From positions 64,501 through 128,500 of the forward strand of contig RSEE01000070.1 of the NCBI GenBank assembly GCA_003971905.1: a stretch of DNA of 64,000 nt, in the 5' to 3' direction. Position 1 is the stretch's first letter. Every line of letters begins with the position of its first letter. The translations under genes and the position numbers were made by a program. The notes beneath the pieces are model-generated. The model saw nothing but the letters and a program-made list of their open reading frames with translations, ran no database searches and was not told where the DNA came from. The stretch comes from Moniliella sp. 'wahieum'. Taxonomy: Eukaryota > Basidiomycota > Moniliellomycetes > Moniliellales > Moniliellaceae. Shown in pieces: positions 34,705 through 45,984 of the stretch.

Positions 34705-36371
34705 ATGCCCGCTGCCTACCCGCCACCCGCCTCTTCCACCTATGCGTCGCGAGGCATTACACCGATGGGCCCGCTGCCCTCTGCTGCGCCCCGTCCTACG
34801 CCTACGTTGCGCTCCTCCCGCTCGCTCATCAACCTCATCCGCGCCGCATCCCATTCGCGTCGGTACCCACCCAGTCGGCCACCCAGTGCACCGGGCGATA
34901 GTAGACCAATGCCCACACCGTTGGCGGAACAGGATCCATGGCTGATGTTCGATAAAAATAAGCCCATGCCGCCGATCCCTCCTGCTTCGCTTTCCTCTGC
35001 TTGCGGTAGCGCGACCCCGACCCCGACCCCGGTCCCGACCCCGACCATTTCGCAGTCTAAGCTACCAAGAAAGAGGGGCGAGGTACTGAATCCATGGGAG
35101 ATGGGTGGCTCTCTACCCCACCACCCTCCTCGTTCTGCCCCCAAAGGGGAGACTAAGGGCGGGAGCAGTCTGCCATTTCCCATTTCTGTTCCCTCCTCTG
35201 CTCAAAGCGCTTTCCTACCAGAGAGTAGGAGGGACTTTTTGGCGCCTCCCAAGCCTTCGAAAACGGAGCGATGGGAGAAAGGGTGGAAAAATATGTGGGG
35301 TCGGATTCGGACGTTGTCTTCTTCAGGTGCGGGACGCAAGACCACTGCACCCCGCGACCTCCCCCCTTTGAAGACCTGGAAGAGCGGAGCACCTGCCACT
35401 ACTGAACCCTCGTCGACTGCGACCCTTCAATCGCCCGTGTCGCTCGAGCCAACAGTGTCGAATTCCAAGACGTTGGTAAGGACACCTTTGGCTACACCGC
35501 AAAAGTCCCCTGTGCCACCTCAACTCCAGATGCACAGCAAGAAAGAACCGGGGGAGGAGAACCGGTTAAGCGTGGCCACGGGATTTGTCCCAAGGAAGAC
35601 GGAAAGCTCTCTCCTTCATTGTCCCATACGAACAAAAAGGTGCAACCCAACAAGGAAGAGAAAGTGCCGCTCTCACCTCCATCTGCGTGGGACCTAAAGC
35701 ACCGCAAGAAAGTGCTCTTCCCATCTCCGTCCTCATCTGTGCGTGTAGGAACATCGGAGCAAAGTCCAAAGACGGTACGGAGTACCCAAAGTGACCCGGC
35801 CCTCCGGATCGCCTTCCTCTTTCCCCGGCTCGATGTACCGCCCATCCCCCGTCATGGAGCATCGAAAGCCAACTTCCCCATCCACCGCCACTGCTCACTC
35901 CCAGCCCCAACCCGCCCCAGTCCCAGCCTCAGTCCAGCCTCAGTCTCAATCGCGCTCGAACTGTCACAACCGCACAGGTACTGGGTCTGGCAGCAGCAGC
36001 AGCGCTGCTAATTCCTTTGACTTTACCCTTCAAACGCCGACTGGTAACGCCTCCCCCCAACATGCCCCTGCCTCCGCTGCCTCCGCGGTCATCGCATTCC
36101 TCTGCCCGATCGTCCATCTTGCACTGTACAATGGAGTGCGAGACACCCGAGGGAGAAGCAGAGACGGTGCTGTCGCCTCCGCGGGAAAAGAATTGTTGGC
36201 GGACAACAACGGTCCGATGAGGCACTGGCCGTCTCCCCCTCGCTCTCGACAAGCGTTGCTACCACTGCCTCCTTGTCCACCCTCCCTTCGGTCACAGAGG
36301 GGACCAGGTTGGTGCAGGCCTTGGCGCTGGAGCCGGTCGCGCACGACCGGTTCCGTGTTGTTGTGGACTGA
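34705..36371 (+). CDS. Disordered Pro/Ser-rich protein of unknown function
   Basis: The ATG at 34705 opens a continuous 330-codon frame (MPAAYPPPASSTYASRGITP), then short frames that join by single-base changes near 35590, 35800, 36020 and 36200, ending ALEPVAHDRFRVVVD at 36371. The protein is almost wholly low-complexity, with basic patches (RSLINLIRAASHSRRY), a Trp-rich segment (PSKTERWEKGWKNMWGRIRT) and a TPTPTPVPTPT repeat from a GACCCC tract at 35010-35046. The last part (SLSTSVATTASLSTL, GTRLVQALALEPVAHDRF) may fold. No family is recognised. The Trp-rich and basic segments could be short interaction motifs. Confidence 0.6.
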
Positions 36372-36770
36372 CTGGCCCCTGGCCCCACAAGGGGGGAAGG
36401 TGGTGGTGGTGGTTGGTGGTATCGATCGGGGGGAAGAGAAGGGCGCGTGGGGTTTTCATCGAATCATAGCATTCTGCAACCTGTCGTTTTCTTGTTTGTT
36501 TTGTACATCTTTCTGGTTTCTCGTTACTGCCTCTGTGCTCGGCGCGCTTCATATGGTTTGGCATGTCAATTATGCTATGCTTCTTTGCTTCCATAAGAGG
36601 CCCTAGCCAGGGAGGAGAGGCTGTGTGGAAGCCGGTAATATAGACCCAAAGAAGAGGCGCTGTGAAGCCACCAAAGGGCAGCCGGGACAAGAGGAGAGTG
36701 AGGAAAAGAGTCCAATGCGATAAAATATGGCAAGGTCCAAAACGTAATGACAACTAGCAACAAGCGTCGG
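36372..36770. other. Intergenic between convergent genes
   Basis: Shared 3' flank of the disordered-protein gene and the zinc-finger gene. T-rich stretches near 36480-36530; nothing else is seen. Confidence 0.55.
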
Positions 36771-37798
36771 TCAATCCGATGCTGTTTCCGTGGTGCGCGG
36801 AGTACGCGGATTGCGTTGGTTGGTGGAAGGTGGAGGTGGAGAAGGAGGGAGGTGGGGAAGAGGGTGGGATTTCTGGTGCCGTCGTAAATTGCTCTGCACC
36901 GAGAAGGAGCGTCGACACCCATCCACCTCGCACACGTACGGCTTCTCCCCCGTATGGACGTGGTGGTGGATGCGAAGCGAAGAAGGACGAGTGAACCGTT
37001 GCCACACCAGGCACATTCATGCTTGCCCGGCGAGAGCGAGAGGGGGGTGAGAAGAAGGCGCATCCAGCCTTCCTCCAACGACTTGTGACGCCCATGCCCA
37101 AGAACGCGGATGGGCTCAGAACTGGGACTAGGGCGATGGGATGTAAAGCCGGTGGGATCGGGGTAGGCGTAAGGAAGTTGATACGCCGGAGGAGGGGGGT
37201 ACACTCCGACCGACTTGCGCGGCGGGTAGGGGGCGTAATACGGTCCCGGGCGCCGACGCAACCAACTGGGTTCCGCCTGGTTGAGAGAAAGGGAACGTGA
37301 TGTGGCGGCCGGGAGAGATGCGGGGGCGAGGTGGTGGTGGAAACAGACGCAAGAAGATCCAATCCACATTGAGCGTTGGGCGGGGCGGGGACGGGACGGG
37401 GACGGGGACGCGTATCCGACGGCGGGGTGCTCCAGGCACCGCCGCCGCCACTGGAGGGGGGAAGACAAAGTCGGGGCGGTGCCTGCCGCGGGCAGAGGGC
37501 GTGTTGGATGCGAGTGCGAGGTGGGCTTGGCAGATGGAGGGAGGCGGGGGGGCTGGGGAGCAGCTGCGGTGGCGGGCACGCGCAGGAGGCGGAGGAAGCG
37601 GGGCAACGAGTGGGGCCCAGCAGGGGCTTGGGGGCGGGGGCAGGAGGGAGGCAATGGGCGGAAGCACCACTGGAGTAGGGGGGGGGCGGCAGGAGGCGCT
37701 GTCCTGGAGGTCGGGCATGGTGGGGGAGGTGGTGGAAGAAGAAGAGGAGAGCGCCGGTGTTCGCTGCGCGCGTGGGCATCAGTGGTCATCGAGGTCAT
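36771..37798 (-). CDS. Two-finger C2H2 transcription factor
   Basis: A likely nuclear DNA-binding regulator. Two adjacent C2H2 fingers near the C-terminus are joined by a TGEKP linker: CAWCGKRFTRPSSLRIHHH-VH (C-x2-C-x12-H) and then CEVDGCRRSFSVQSNLRRHQ-KSH (C-x4-C-x12-H-x3-H). One base is missing just after CAWCG. The N-terminal 200 residues are Pro-rich and disordered (MTSMTTDAHARSEHRR at the 37798 start), followed by a Tyr/Pro-rich segment (PGPYYAPYPPRKSVGVYPPP). The product ends TPRTTETASD at 36771. About 340 residues. Target and regulon cannot be read. Clustered GATGATCGATG sequences lie just upstream. Confidence 0.85.
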
Positions 37799-39200
37799 CG
37801 ATCATCCCCGTGTCGCTCTGGACGGGCAGAGACACAGAACCGACTGGGACCCCACGGGGACACTGCGCGTGAGATCGGCGATGATCGATGATCGATGGCA
37901 GAGGGCGTGGAGGCGCCTGGTGGCCACGCCGCCCTTGCCTCGCTGCCAGCCAGGGAAGGCACCAGAGCGGTGTCGCGCAGCGCTGCCACACTGCACCCTG
38001 TCCCACATGTCCCACCGGGCAGGGCGCGAGAGCGTGCACGACATGTGGCTGCCAGGCACAGCGCCGCAGCGCAGCAGCCCAGCATCATCGGTGATCGATG
38101 ATCGGCCGCCCACCAGGTCACGAGGGTGGGCTTGAGGCCTTTGGTTGGCCTTTGGCCTAAGAGTGCTAAGCTTAGCCTTAATAGGCAGTTCAGGGGGATT
38201 GGATATTGGATGGTGAACGATGATCGATGATCAGCGATCAGCCCATCGTTCTGACCACCCCATTCCGGGGGGTTGGCTGACACGTTGACGGGGCCGGGGG
38301 ATCCGCGGTAGCCCTTCGATCTTAGACCTAACCGCAGGCCCGACAGGGCCGAGCAGGGCCACGCTCCACGCTCCACGCTCCACGCTCCACTCCAAGGGCG
38401 ACTTGGGGGTGGTGAGATCATGGAGATCGCGCTTTCGCATCTAACAGATCTCACATCGCGGGCCAAGCGCTAAGCCGCTAAGCCCTAAGCAAAGCCACTA
38501 GCCACCAGTCAACATAGTCAGCCTCAGCTGCTCGCTCGGATCGTCGGCAAGAGAGACAAAAGCGGCTGTCCCACACATACGTAGGAGCCGCTATGTAAGA
38601 CTGAAGCTTGAAGGTTAGGGTTTTGAAGCTCAAAGGCCACTGCAAGAAGCAACTAGCACCAAGTTCTGGGGGTTTTTCCATATTCCTGCACCCTCCCCCC
38701 AAATGTTGAGCTGACGTGGTGAGCGCTATACTCAGGTGCTCGCTCAGGCGCTCAAGATTCAAGCCCAGGAGAGATCGGCCGACGAGTTATCACAGTCAGC
38801 TATGGCTGCAGGCTATCGCTGAAGTTACTGATCTAGACTCGTCGATATCATCCTTCTCCTTCTCCCTCTCTCTCGTTTCTCCCCCCTGTACAGTGTTCTT
38901 CTGTTCTGATCCAACTAAACCTACCTTGTACCTTTTTCTCCGTCCACCTCCCACTGGACGCCCTCAGCGCCCGATCACAAGCAGAATCCAACCGTGGTCT
39001 AGCGTTTCAGACAGGCCCAAAAGAGAGGTGGGATAGGACAGGATCTTTCGGATAGAGATCGGATGGGTGCGTTGGGATAGGGATAGTGATAGGGAAGAGG
39101 GGGCGAGGAACGGGGGGGGGGACTACACAGGACAAGCAGAGGGCAAAAGCAACAAGAAAAACGAGGCCGCCTACGGGCAGGCCGCCAAGCAAAAAAATCG
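37799..39200. other. Intergenic upstream of the zinc-finger gene
   Basis: 1.4 kb without a recognised gene. It contains repeated GATGATCGATG elements (37790-38241), a CCACGCT tandem repeat (38359-38393), a GGTTAGGGTT box near 38615-38624, and pyrimidine-rich DNA near 38850-38950. Confidence 0.55.
38359..38393. repeat. CCACGCT x4 tandem repeat
   Basis: Four perfect 7-bp units followed by a degenerate one, in non-coding DNA. Confidence 0.85.
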
Positions 39201-42200
39201 TTAGCTGCTTCGATCCAAAGCCATCAAGACCTGTGTGTCCTTGGCTGTGAGCTGGGCCGGGTCGGAGCGCAAGGTAGCCTGCTGGGTGCGCACGAGGCTG
39301 GTAGGCGACGGCGGGCGAGGGGGCGGGTTCATGGCCTGTGCCTCTCCAAGCGAGATGGTACGTGCCTGGTAAGACGATACGACGGGAGCGGCCGCGTCGC
39401 GCGCAATGGACGCTTTCATCAGCACCGACATCCAGTCCCGTACGACCGCAGGCTGGTCCGAGCTAAAGTAATGCACCACTTTTTCCCCCGCTGCCGCGCT
39501 GGCCGCCGAAGCACCGTGTTTGCCAAACGTAGATGGATCGTGGATGATTTTGAACGCGTATTTGCCCGGGTGGATCGTTTCGTCCGAAAGCACACGCGCG
39601 CCCTTGACGGGGATGTAGCCTTTGATCTTGGTCGCGTCGGGGTCGCGAAGGATACCAGATCCGACCCTTTGACCGCCAAGTAGCGCGGGTGCCACACCGA
39701 GTACCGCTCGCCCTTCTTCTTGATCCATCCTTCGTGGTCCACGGGCCGGATGCGGGCCATAACGCTATTGGCGCTGCGGGAGGCGGGACGCCGCCCCCGA
39801 CCACCTGGTTCTGCAGCGACGCACGCGCCGGCGCAGCCTGCAGCGTAGGCGGCTGCACCGGAGGTGCCGCCGCAGCGGGGGGCGGCATCGGCGACGGAGA
39901 GGGCGAGGTAGCAAAGGCGTTGGACGACAGGACGTTGGTTGGTCCTGAGATTTGAGATTTGAGGTCGGGTTTGGGCTCGGTGGGCGACTGGGACGAGCCA
40001 GAGCCCAAGCGCTTGGACATGAAGCGCGACAAGGACTTGTCCCCCCGTCCGGGCCCACGCAAACCAAGAGCGATGAAGCTGTCCGGTCGTCCCGTCGGTT
40101 GGACGGGCGCCCCGGCGACGCGGCCGACGACAGAGGCGCCACTGGGGCCGGGAGCGAGGGGGCACTGGTATCGCTCGTGCCTGTCGTGCACTAGGACCAC
40201 GTTCATGCGCATTCGACGCAGCCGCTTCTCTGCCTGGGCCTCCTTTCGCGCCCAGTCAGGCAGATCGGAAGGCAACTCGGTCGAGGGCGAGTGCTTGTGG
40301 GTAGGACGAGACGCAGCCCCTACGCCAGCGCCCACCGCAGCAGCAGTAGCTACCCCTGCTGCCACGGCGGCTCCGCCCGCCGATCCCGCGGCGGACGCAG
40401 CAGGGCTGGCCGTCTCGCTTGTCCCCGGACAGGAGCCGAGGCGGGGATTGAGGTACTCGCGTACGGATTGGGCAACGCAACCGACGTGTCCGGCTGGGCA
40501 GGGCAGACTGAGGAACGGCAAGAGCCGAAGGTGCAGTGGAGGAAGGGGTGCCCCATTCGTACGGGTTGGGAAGCAGGTCCGAAGGTTTGGAGGCCAAGCC
40601 TACACTGCCCACCGTCGGAGGACCCGAGCGCTGCGAGCCGGGCGAAGTGGGGGTTTGCGACGCATAGCCTCCCGGCCCGGGCGGAGGGGCGTTTGGATCG
40701 CGCTGGCCCGAGACCCGGCCTGGCTGTACTGCTCAATGGGAGGCGCCGCACCCCACGACGGCACGACCGGGGTCGGTGCTGCATAGCCGACGGGACCTGG
40801 GGAAGTGATGCGGGCCACCGGGTTGGCCGCTGGGGCTGGCTCAGTCGCGGGGAAGCAGACACCATTCGTCGCCTGAATGGATGGAGCTGGTGGGCCGGCC
40901 CACGTTGGCGGGGCTCGAACCGCGTGCGAGGTTTCCCGGGCCTGAATACCCCATTGGCTCCCGGCGTACCCGCCGTAGGGGGAGGTGGCTGGCATGGCTA
41001 CCCGCAGCAACGCTGCCCGCCGCTCGGCTGTCTCGCCTGCGGCTTGGCGCCGCAGGTCCGAATGGCCACGGCGATCTGTGACGCGCACCAAAGGCGGGTG
41101 ATACCAAGTTCTTTGAGAATGTTGATGTCCAAGTCCAGCAGCACGTCGCCCGAGATTTCTTGTTCGGCAAACTTGGACACCACCGTCGCCGTCCCATCCC
41201 TTGGATCGGGCCCACTGGCACACTTGAGCCACTGACCACTCGACCGGGTCGCCACCAGGGACCATGCTACCTGCTGTGGTCGCCGGGGTGCCTGAGCGCG
41301 ACAGCGAGCCCATCGGTGCATACCCAGGGGTCATGGCCGAGTTGGACGCAGGCGAGGTCGGCACCCCAGCGCCAAACATACCGTCCGGAACTTCCCGATC
41401 TTGCACGGATGACGCAACGGAGGCCGTGCGCAACGAGGCCGAATTACGAGAGGATACCGACTGAGGGAACCCCTGAGCTCCCGTCGCAGCAGGCGGCGGA
41501 GGGACAGCACGAGAGGCGGCGGGCCACGACTCGTATGGGGCCTGTCCAGCTGCCTGGCCAGCCTCTTGGGAACCGGGCACGAGACCCGTCCCGTTCGCCG
41601 TTAATCCCAGTCCACGTCCGGCCACGTTGGCTTGTTGGGCGGAGGAGTCCGCCGCAAAGCCTGCGTGGTTGGTGGGGTGCGGGTCCGGAGAGGTGAATTG
41701 GGCAGCAGCTTGCGCCCCAGGAAGAGCTGGGTTGGAAAAGAGGGGAGGGGTGGGAGGAGGGTAAGTGACCGGTTGTGGCTGGGGCACGCCGTACGAGGGG
41801 TTGCTCAGGTTGTTGATCGCAGCAAAGCCGGCGTGAGGGTTTTCAGAATCGAGGTCCGACTCGTCTGACAACTCCAACTCATCCAACGTGGACGACAGGC
41901 GAGAGGGCGGACCATCGAGGCCCATGGTGCGGCGGTGGGCGGATCGGGCAAGGCGTTCCTGCTCTTCCCGCTGCTGTTGCAAGATGGCCATCGCAGTGCG
42001 GCGCTCATCGTCAGCGCGCTTTTGTTCTTGGGCAGACTGCCGGTTGCGCTTCGCGTTCGCTGCCAGAGCAAGCCGAGCGGCGGCTGCGCCACCCATCGCA
42101 CCATGACCAAATTCGCTCTCATCATCCGTACCGGAACCGGCCGTAGAAGCAGTCATCTGCCGCGTGACCTGGGCAGGCTCAACGTGAGGAGGAGCAACCC

Positions 42201-42942
42201 CGGCCGCTTCGCTGGAAGCAGACGCGGGCGGGAGGGCACCCACACCGGGGGCACCCCTCTCATGCGAGACGGAAATGTGGTTGATGGCCGCGTCAATGTC
42301 AGCCATCGTGCCGGATGCACCGAGCTCAGCAGAGGAGCGTGGAGGCGCAGCGGATTGAGGATGAGAGGGAAGGGGAGAGGAAGGCGGGGGAAGCGAGGTA
42401 TCTGGCATCAAGCCCGAGCTCGGGCTTGCTTCTTCGGGAATGGATGGAGGGACCGAGTGCGGCAGCGACGGCTCGGCTGGTGCTTCCTTCGGGAGCAGGG
42501 AGGCTTCACGCAAATCACCCGATTCCGAGGTGGAGATGGGCGGCAAGACGGGCGGCTGCGGGCTGACGGGAGCGGGGTCGACCGAGACAGCCGGCACGGA
42601 GTGGACAAAAGCGCCCGGGGGCAGCGGGTCCGAGGTCGAGGCGGCGGCAACGGCTTCGGGAGCGGGCGCGGCAGCAGGGGCAGGAGCAGCGGCGGCATCG
42701 GCAGCGGCAGCAGCAGCCGTGGACTCTACAGCGGTGATGTTCTGAAGGGCGGCGGCGCGGTCGTAGGTGGTGAAGGAGACGGGGAAGAGGCCCGAGACGC
42801 CGTGGGGGTTGGTGCCCTGCCACCAGCCGTCGCCGTACTGCTCGTCCTTCTCCAGCACGTGGATGGCGTCGCCGGCGCGGAAGGCGACCTCGTCGGGGTT
42901 CTCGGGCTCAAAGTCGTGCAGCGCATACACCACATCGGCCAT
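39201..42942 (-). CDS. Boi1/Boi2/Pob1-like SH3-SAM-PH polarity scaffold
   Basis: The domain order matches budding-yeast Boi proteins and fission-yeast Pob1, which act at sites of polarised growth, bind Cdc42/formin machinery and help exocytosis. The ATG at 42942 starts directly with an SH3 domain (MADVVYALHDFEPENPDEVA, then DGWWQGTNPHGVSGLFP). A long disordered Pro/Ala region with a charged helix (EQKRADDERRTAMAILQQQR) follows. A SAM domain lies near 41230-41060 (DPVEWSVAQVCQWARSKGWD, VSKFAEQEISGDVLLDLDIN, ILKELGI). A PH domain lies near 39740-39410 (VDHEGWIKKKGERYSVWHPR, YLAVKGSDLV, KYAFKIIHDPS), and the product ends LMALDRSS. About 1,245 residues. Frame breaks at several places, notably inside SAM and PH. 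Confidence 0.93.
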
Positions 42943-43701
42943 GGCGGGGGGGGCACGCTGGAAAGGCGGGAGGTGGGGGGGACGCAAGCCGCGTCCTGCC
43001 TGGCGCCATGCATCCATCCATGGGCGATGGGCGCGCGCTGGCTGCACGGGGACAGACAGGCCTGGCGCCAGTGTCCGCCCCACCTCCCGCCGCCACGCAG
43101 GGCGCCGCTGTGCGCCGCTGTGCGCCCCTGCCCCGATCGCATCCGTGCTAGGGTTGCCGCGCGGTGCTCGCGCAGCGCACTGGGCCTGTGCGCTGTGGCT
43201 GTGACATGTGATCGGTGACCGGGTGGCCATACTCCCCAATGCGATGCGCATCCATCCATGCATTCCATCTAGCAATCGTCCGACAGAGGCGGCTCGCCAT
43301 CGCTCCTAGCGCTTCGGCCACAAGCCAAGCGCAAACAGTGCAAGGGGGCTGGATTGGATTAGGCAGCGCAAGCCGCACGCAACCCCCAACGTAAAAGATG
43401 GGAAACGAAGAGAAGGCGTCCCGCCGGATGATGATCGCCAACAGAGTAAAGAGGACAGCGGGGCAGCGAGAAGCGGGGGGAGGGTGGGGAGGGGAGGGGG
43501 AGATAGGACAGGGAAACGAGAGAATAAGTCGAAATGTGCGAGGGGTATCAGAGCGCTGCCGATCAAGCCAAGAGCTAAGAAGGGCGCAGAACGCCGTGCG
43601 TGCCGAGGGCGAAATGGGAGATGGAAATGCGAGGGGGCGGAGACATGGGGCCGAACCGACAAAGAGGAATAAGGGCGAGGCAGGGTAAAACCATCAGATC
43701 C
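42943..43701. other. Intergenic between Boi/Pob1-like and G-alpha genes
   Basis: Upstream region of the scaffold gene and 3' flank of G-alpha. It carries the CTGTGACATGTGA motif (43199-43211). No gene is recognised. Confidence 0.55.
43199..43211. promoter_or_regulatory. CTGTGACATGTGA motif upstream of the scaffold gene
   Basis: Same recurrent motif, about 260 bp above the ATG at 42942, in the same orientation relative to the gene as the lipase copy. Confidence 0.4.
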
Positions 43702-44885
43702 TCAGAGCAAGCCCACTTCGCGCAGGTTGGTCCTCGTGATGATCCCGCACAGCTTGCAACACAAATTTGATCTGGTTCGTGTCTGTAGCGCAGGTCAAGT
43801 AGGGGTAGATCACACGGCTCTGGTCCCGCGAGAGAGAGATAAACTTGTGGGTCAAAAAGTCGGCTGCATGCTTGAACTCTTCATCGGGCTGCGCCGCTGC
43901 GTTCGGCGACGGCGTATAGTCCTCAAAGTAGACTTCCAGTGGCGAGATAGGCAGCTTGACCCGGAAAATGTCCGCCTTGTTCATAAACAGCAACAGCGAC
44001 GAGTGGGAGAACCAGCGCGAGTTGCAGATCGAGTCAAACAACGTCAATGCCTCTTGCATCCGGTTGACCCGTGCATCCTCATAGAGCGCTTGGTCGTACT
44101 CGGACAAGGCGGCCAAGAACAGGAGACCAGTCACTGCTTCAAAGCAATGGATCCATTTTCGCCTTTCCGAGCGCTGACCACCCACATCAAACATGCGGTA
44201 CACTGTGCCATCCTCCATGACAAACGTCTCCTCAATGATACCCGTCGTCTTGACACGTGTCCGCAGCACGTCCTGGTCTGTCGGTAGGTACGCCGACGAA
44301 CTAATCCGCTCCATCGCATCAAAGTAATACGCAGCCGAGTCGTTCAGCTGGAATTCACGCGAGCGAGAAAAGGCGTGTTGGATGCCTGCATCGCCCACAG
44401 TGTGTTGATGGCGTTAACCAAGACTGGGGGGAATTGGGGAGATTCGACTTGGTCTGAAACCTGGTCGATCAGCTCGGCCGCCTTGATGGCGTCTTCCGTT
44501 GCAATGGGGATATCGAGTACCGACATGGCGTCCACAAGCACCTTCATGCTCTGGACAACGTTGCTAAAGATGACTTCCTTGAACGACTCGCGTTCACGTT
44601 GTGTGTACGGGCCGCGGTGAATGAGTTTCATCTGCTTGACAATGGTCGACTTGCCACTCTCCCCACTACCGAGGAGAAGGATCTTGACCGAACGGCGTTC
44701 AGCCAAACGGTCCTTTTTGAGTTGGGCTTCGATGGCATCGTTACGTGCTTGCGCCACAGCCGCTTCGGGGTCGGATTTGGACTGGGAAGGCGGTAGAGCG
44801 GGGGACAGGAGCATGGTCAGCACAGAGAACAAAGGAAAGCGCGTATTGGCACGACGAAAGAGGGACATACCGATACACAACCCAT
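43702..44885 (-). CDS. Heterotrimeric G-protein alpha subunit
   Basis: A membrane-anchored GTPase for receptor signalling. A five-codon first exon (44871-44885) encodes MGCVS; an 89-bp intron (44782-44870, GTATGT..CCCAG) then joins SKSDPEAAVAQARNDAIEAQ. MGC-S is a myristoylation and palmitoylation signal. Guanine-nucleotide motifs are intact: GSGESGKST, the switch I region VKTTGIIEETF, DVGGQRSERRKWIHCFE, LLFMNKADIF and TCATDTNQIKFVLQAVRD. One G is missing near 44392. Near the end two bases appear lost (about 43727), after which IITRTNLREVGLL and a stop at 43702-43704 complete the usual C-terminus. That end lacks the Cys at -4 that pertussis toxin modifies. About 355 residues. Confidence 0.95.
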
Positions 44886-45177
44886 AGTCGGTAGTCCAGC
44901 CGAACAGAGGGTCAGGGGCGCGCAACCAGATGAGGAGGGTTAGAGGGCAGGGGAGTTGACGCGAGGGGCGGGAGAAGAAAGCGGAAGTGGCGGTGACAGT
45001 GACAGTCGTAGGGGCAGGGATGGATGGAGACAGGTGCGGTGTGCCGGTATGCCGGTAAGCAGCAAGACGGGGGGGGCGGGAAAAAGGAAGCGGAATAGGC
45101 AGACGTGCCGGTGTGGTAGGACAGAGACAGACAGCAGCTGGGCCGAAGCAAGGGCCAAGACGCAGAGGCGGAGCGCA

Positions 45178-45201
45178 GGCGGGCTGGGCTGGGCTGGGCT
45201 G
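45178..45201. repeat. TGGGC x5 tandem repeat
   Basis: Five pentamer units in the upstream flank of G-alpha. Confidence 0.8.
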
Positions 45202-45697
45202 GGATGGGGATGAGCTGGGTTCTGTGGGTTCTGCTGGGATGCACGTGTGGGCGCCACTTGGTGCGTGAGATCTGAGATGGCACAGGTGGGGCGTCACACG
45301 TCACACGTCGTCACCACGAGTCACGCAACGCCACTGGTGACTGGCTGGCACGCAGTGGGGGGGTGGGTTCGGAGACTCCCCAATGCAGTCTAGATTAAAA
45401 AAAGAGTGCGCAAAGAAGGCGCGGCAAGAGGGCAGCAGACGGAGCGGGAGGCAGCGCAGAGCCTGGCTGAGCCGCTCCGAAAGGACTGCTTGGCGCTAGC
45501 TACGCAACTAGTAACTAGTGACTACCAACTGCCAACTAGTAACAACCATGCATCGCCGTCACGCATCACAGGCAAAAAAGCAGAGGGCCACCGCGGAGAC
45601 GGGCTGGGTGGCTGGCAGCAGGGGGTGTCGGGGACGGTGTGCCGGAAAGGGAAGGCACTAACATGTAACAAGGCACTGGGAACGCCCAGGAGCTCTA

Positions 45698-45745
45698 GCA
45701 TCATGCATCATGCATGGCATCTGATGGTTGATGCATGATGCATGC
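45698..45745. repeat. ATGCATGATG inverted repeat (hairpin-forming)
   Basis: Arms GCATCATGCATCATGCATG (45698-45716) and TTGATGCATGATGCATGC (45728-45745) are near-perfect reverse complements with an 11-bp loop. Each arm is itself a short tandem repeat. Confidence 0.75.
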
Positions 45746-45921
45746 CTGAAAAAGCTAAGCGCTACACGCTGCGGGGCGGGGCCTGGGGGCAGCAGTGGGG
45801 CAGCACCAGCAGCACCAGTGCAGTGGCCTGCAGCGCCCTACAGCCCTTTACGGCCTTAGTAATGCCTGCGTCATGCACCACGCGTCATAGCAGCTCACCG
45901 GTCACTGCATCGAATCAGGCC

Positions 45922-45984
45922 CATCACGTCAATCACATGTCACGCGTCACCTGTCACATGTCATACATGTCATACATCACGCAT
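45922..45984. promoter_or_regulatory. Cluster of CACATGTCAC / CATACATGTCATAC motifs
   Basis: Three or four related 10-bp units packed in 60 bp about 1.05 kb upstream of the G-alpha ATG. A looser CACACGTCAC pair occurs at 45294-45309. Confidence 0.4.

Noticed and set aside
38600..38640. GGTTAGGGTTTT as a possible telomeric tract or subtelomere mark.
   Set aside because: Only a single unit is present and unique genes lie on both sides.
40905..40935. Sequence resembling a tRNA T-arm (reverse complement contains GGTTCGAGCCCC).
   Set aside because: It lies in the Boi/Pob1-like coding region and no acceptor or anticodon arms can be built around it.
42943..43275. Upstream in-frame extension of the Boi/Pob1-like protein to an ATG at 43275.
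   Set aside because: The extension is low-complexity and covers the CTGTGACATGTGA motif; the SH3 domain begins exactly at the ATG at 42942, as in homologues.
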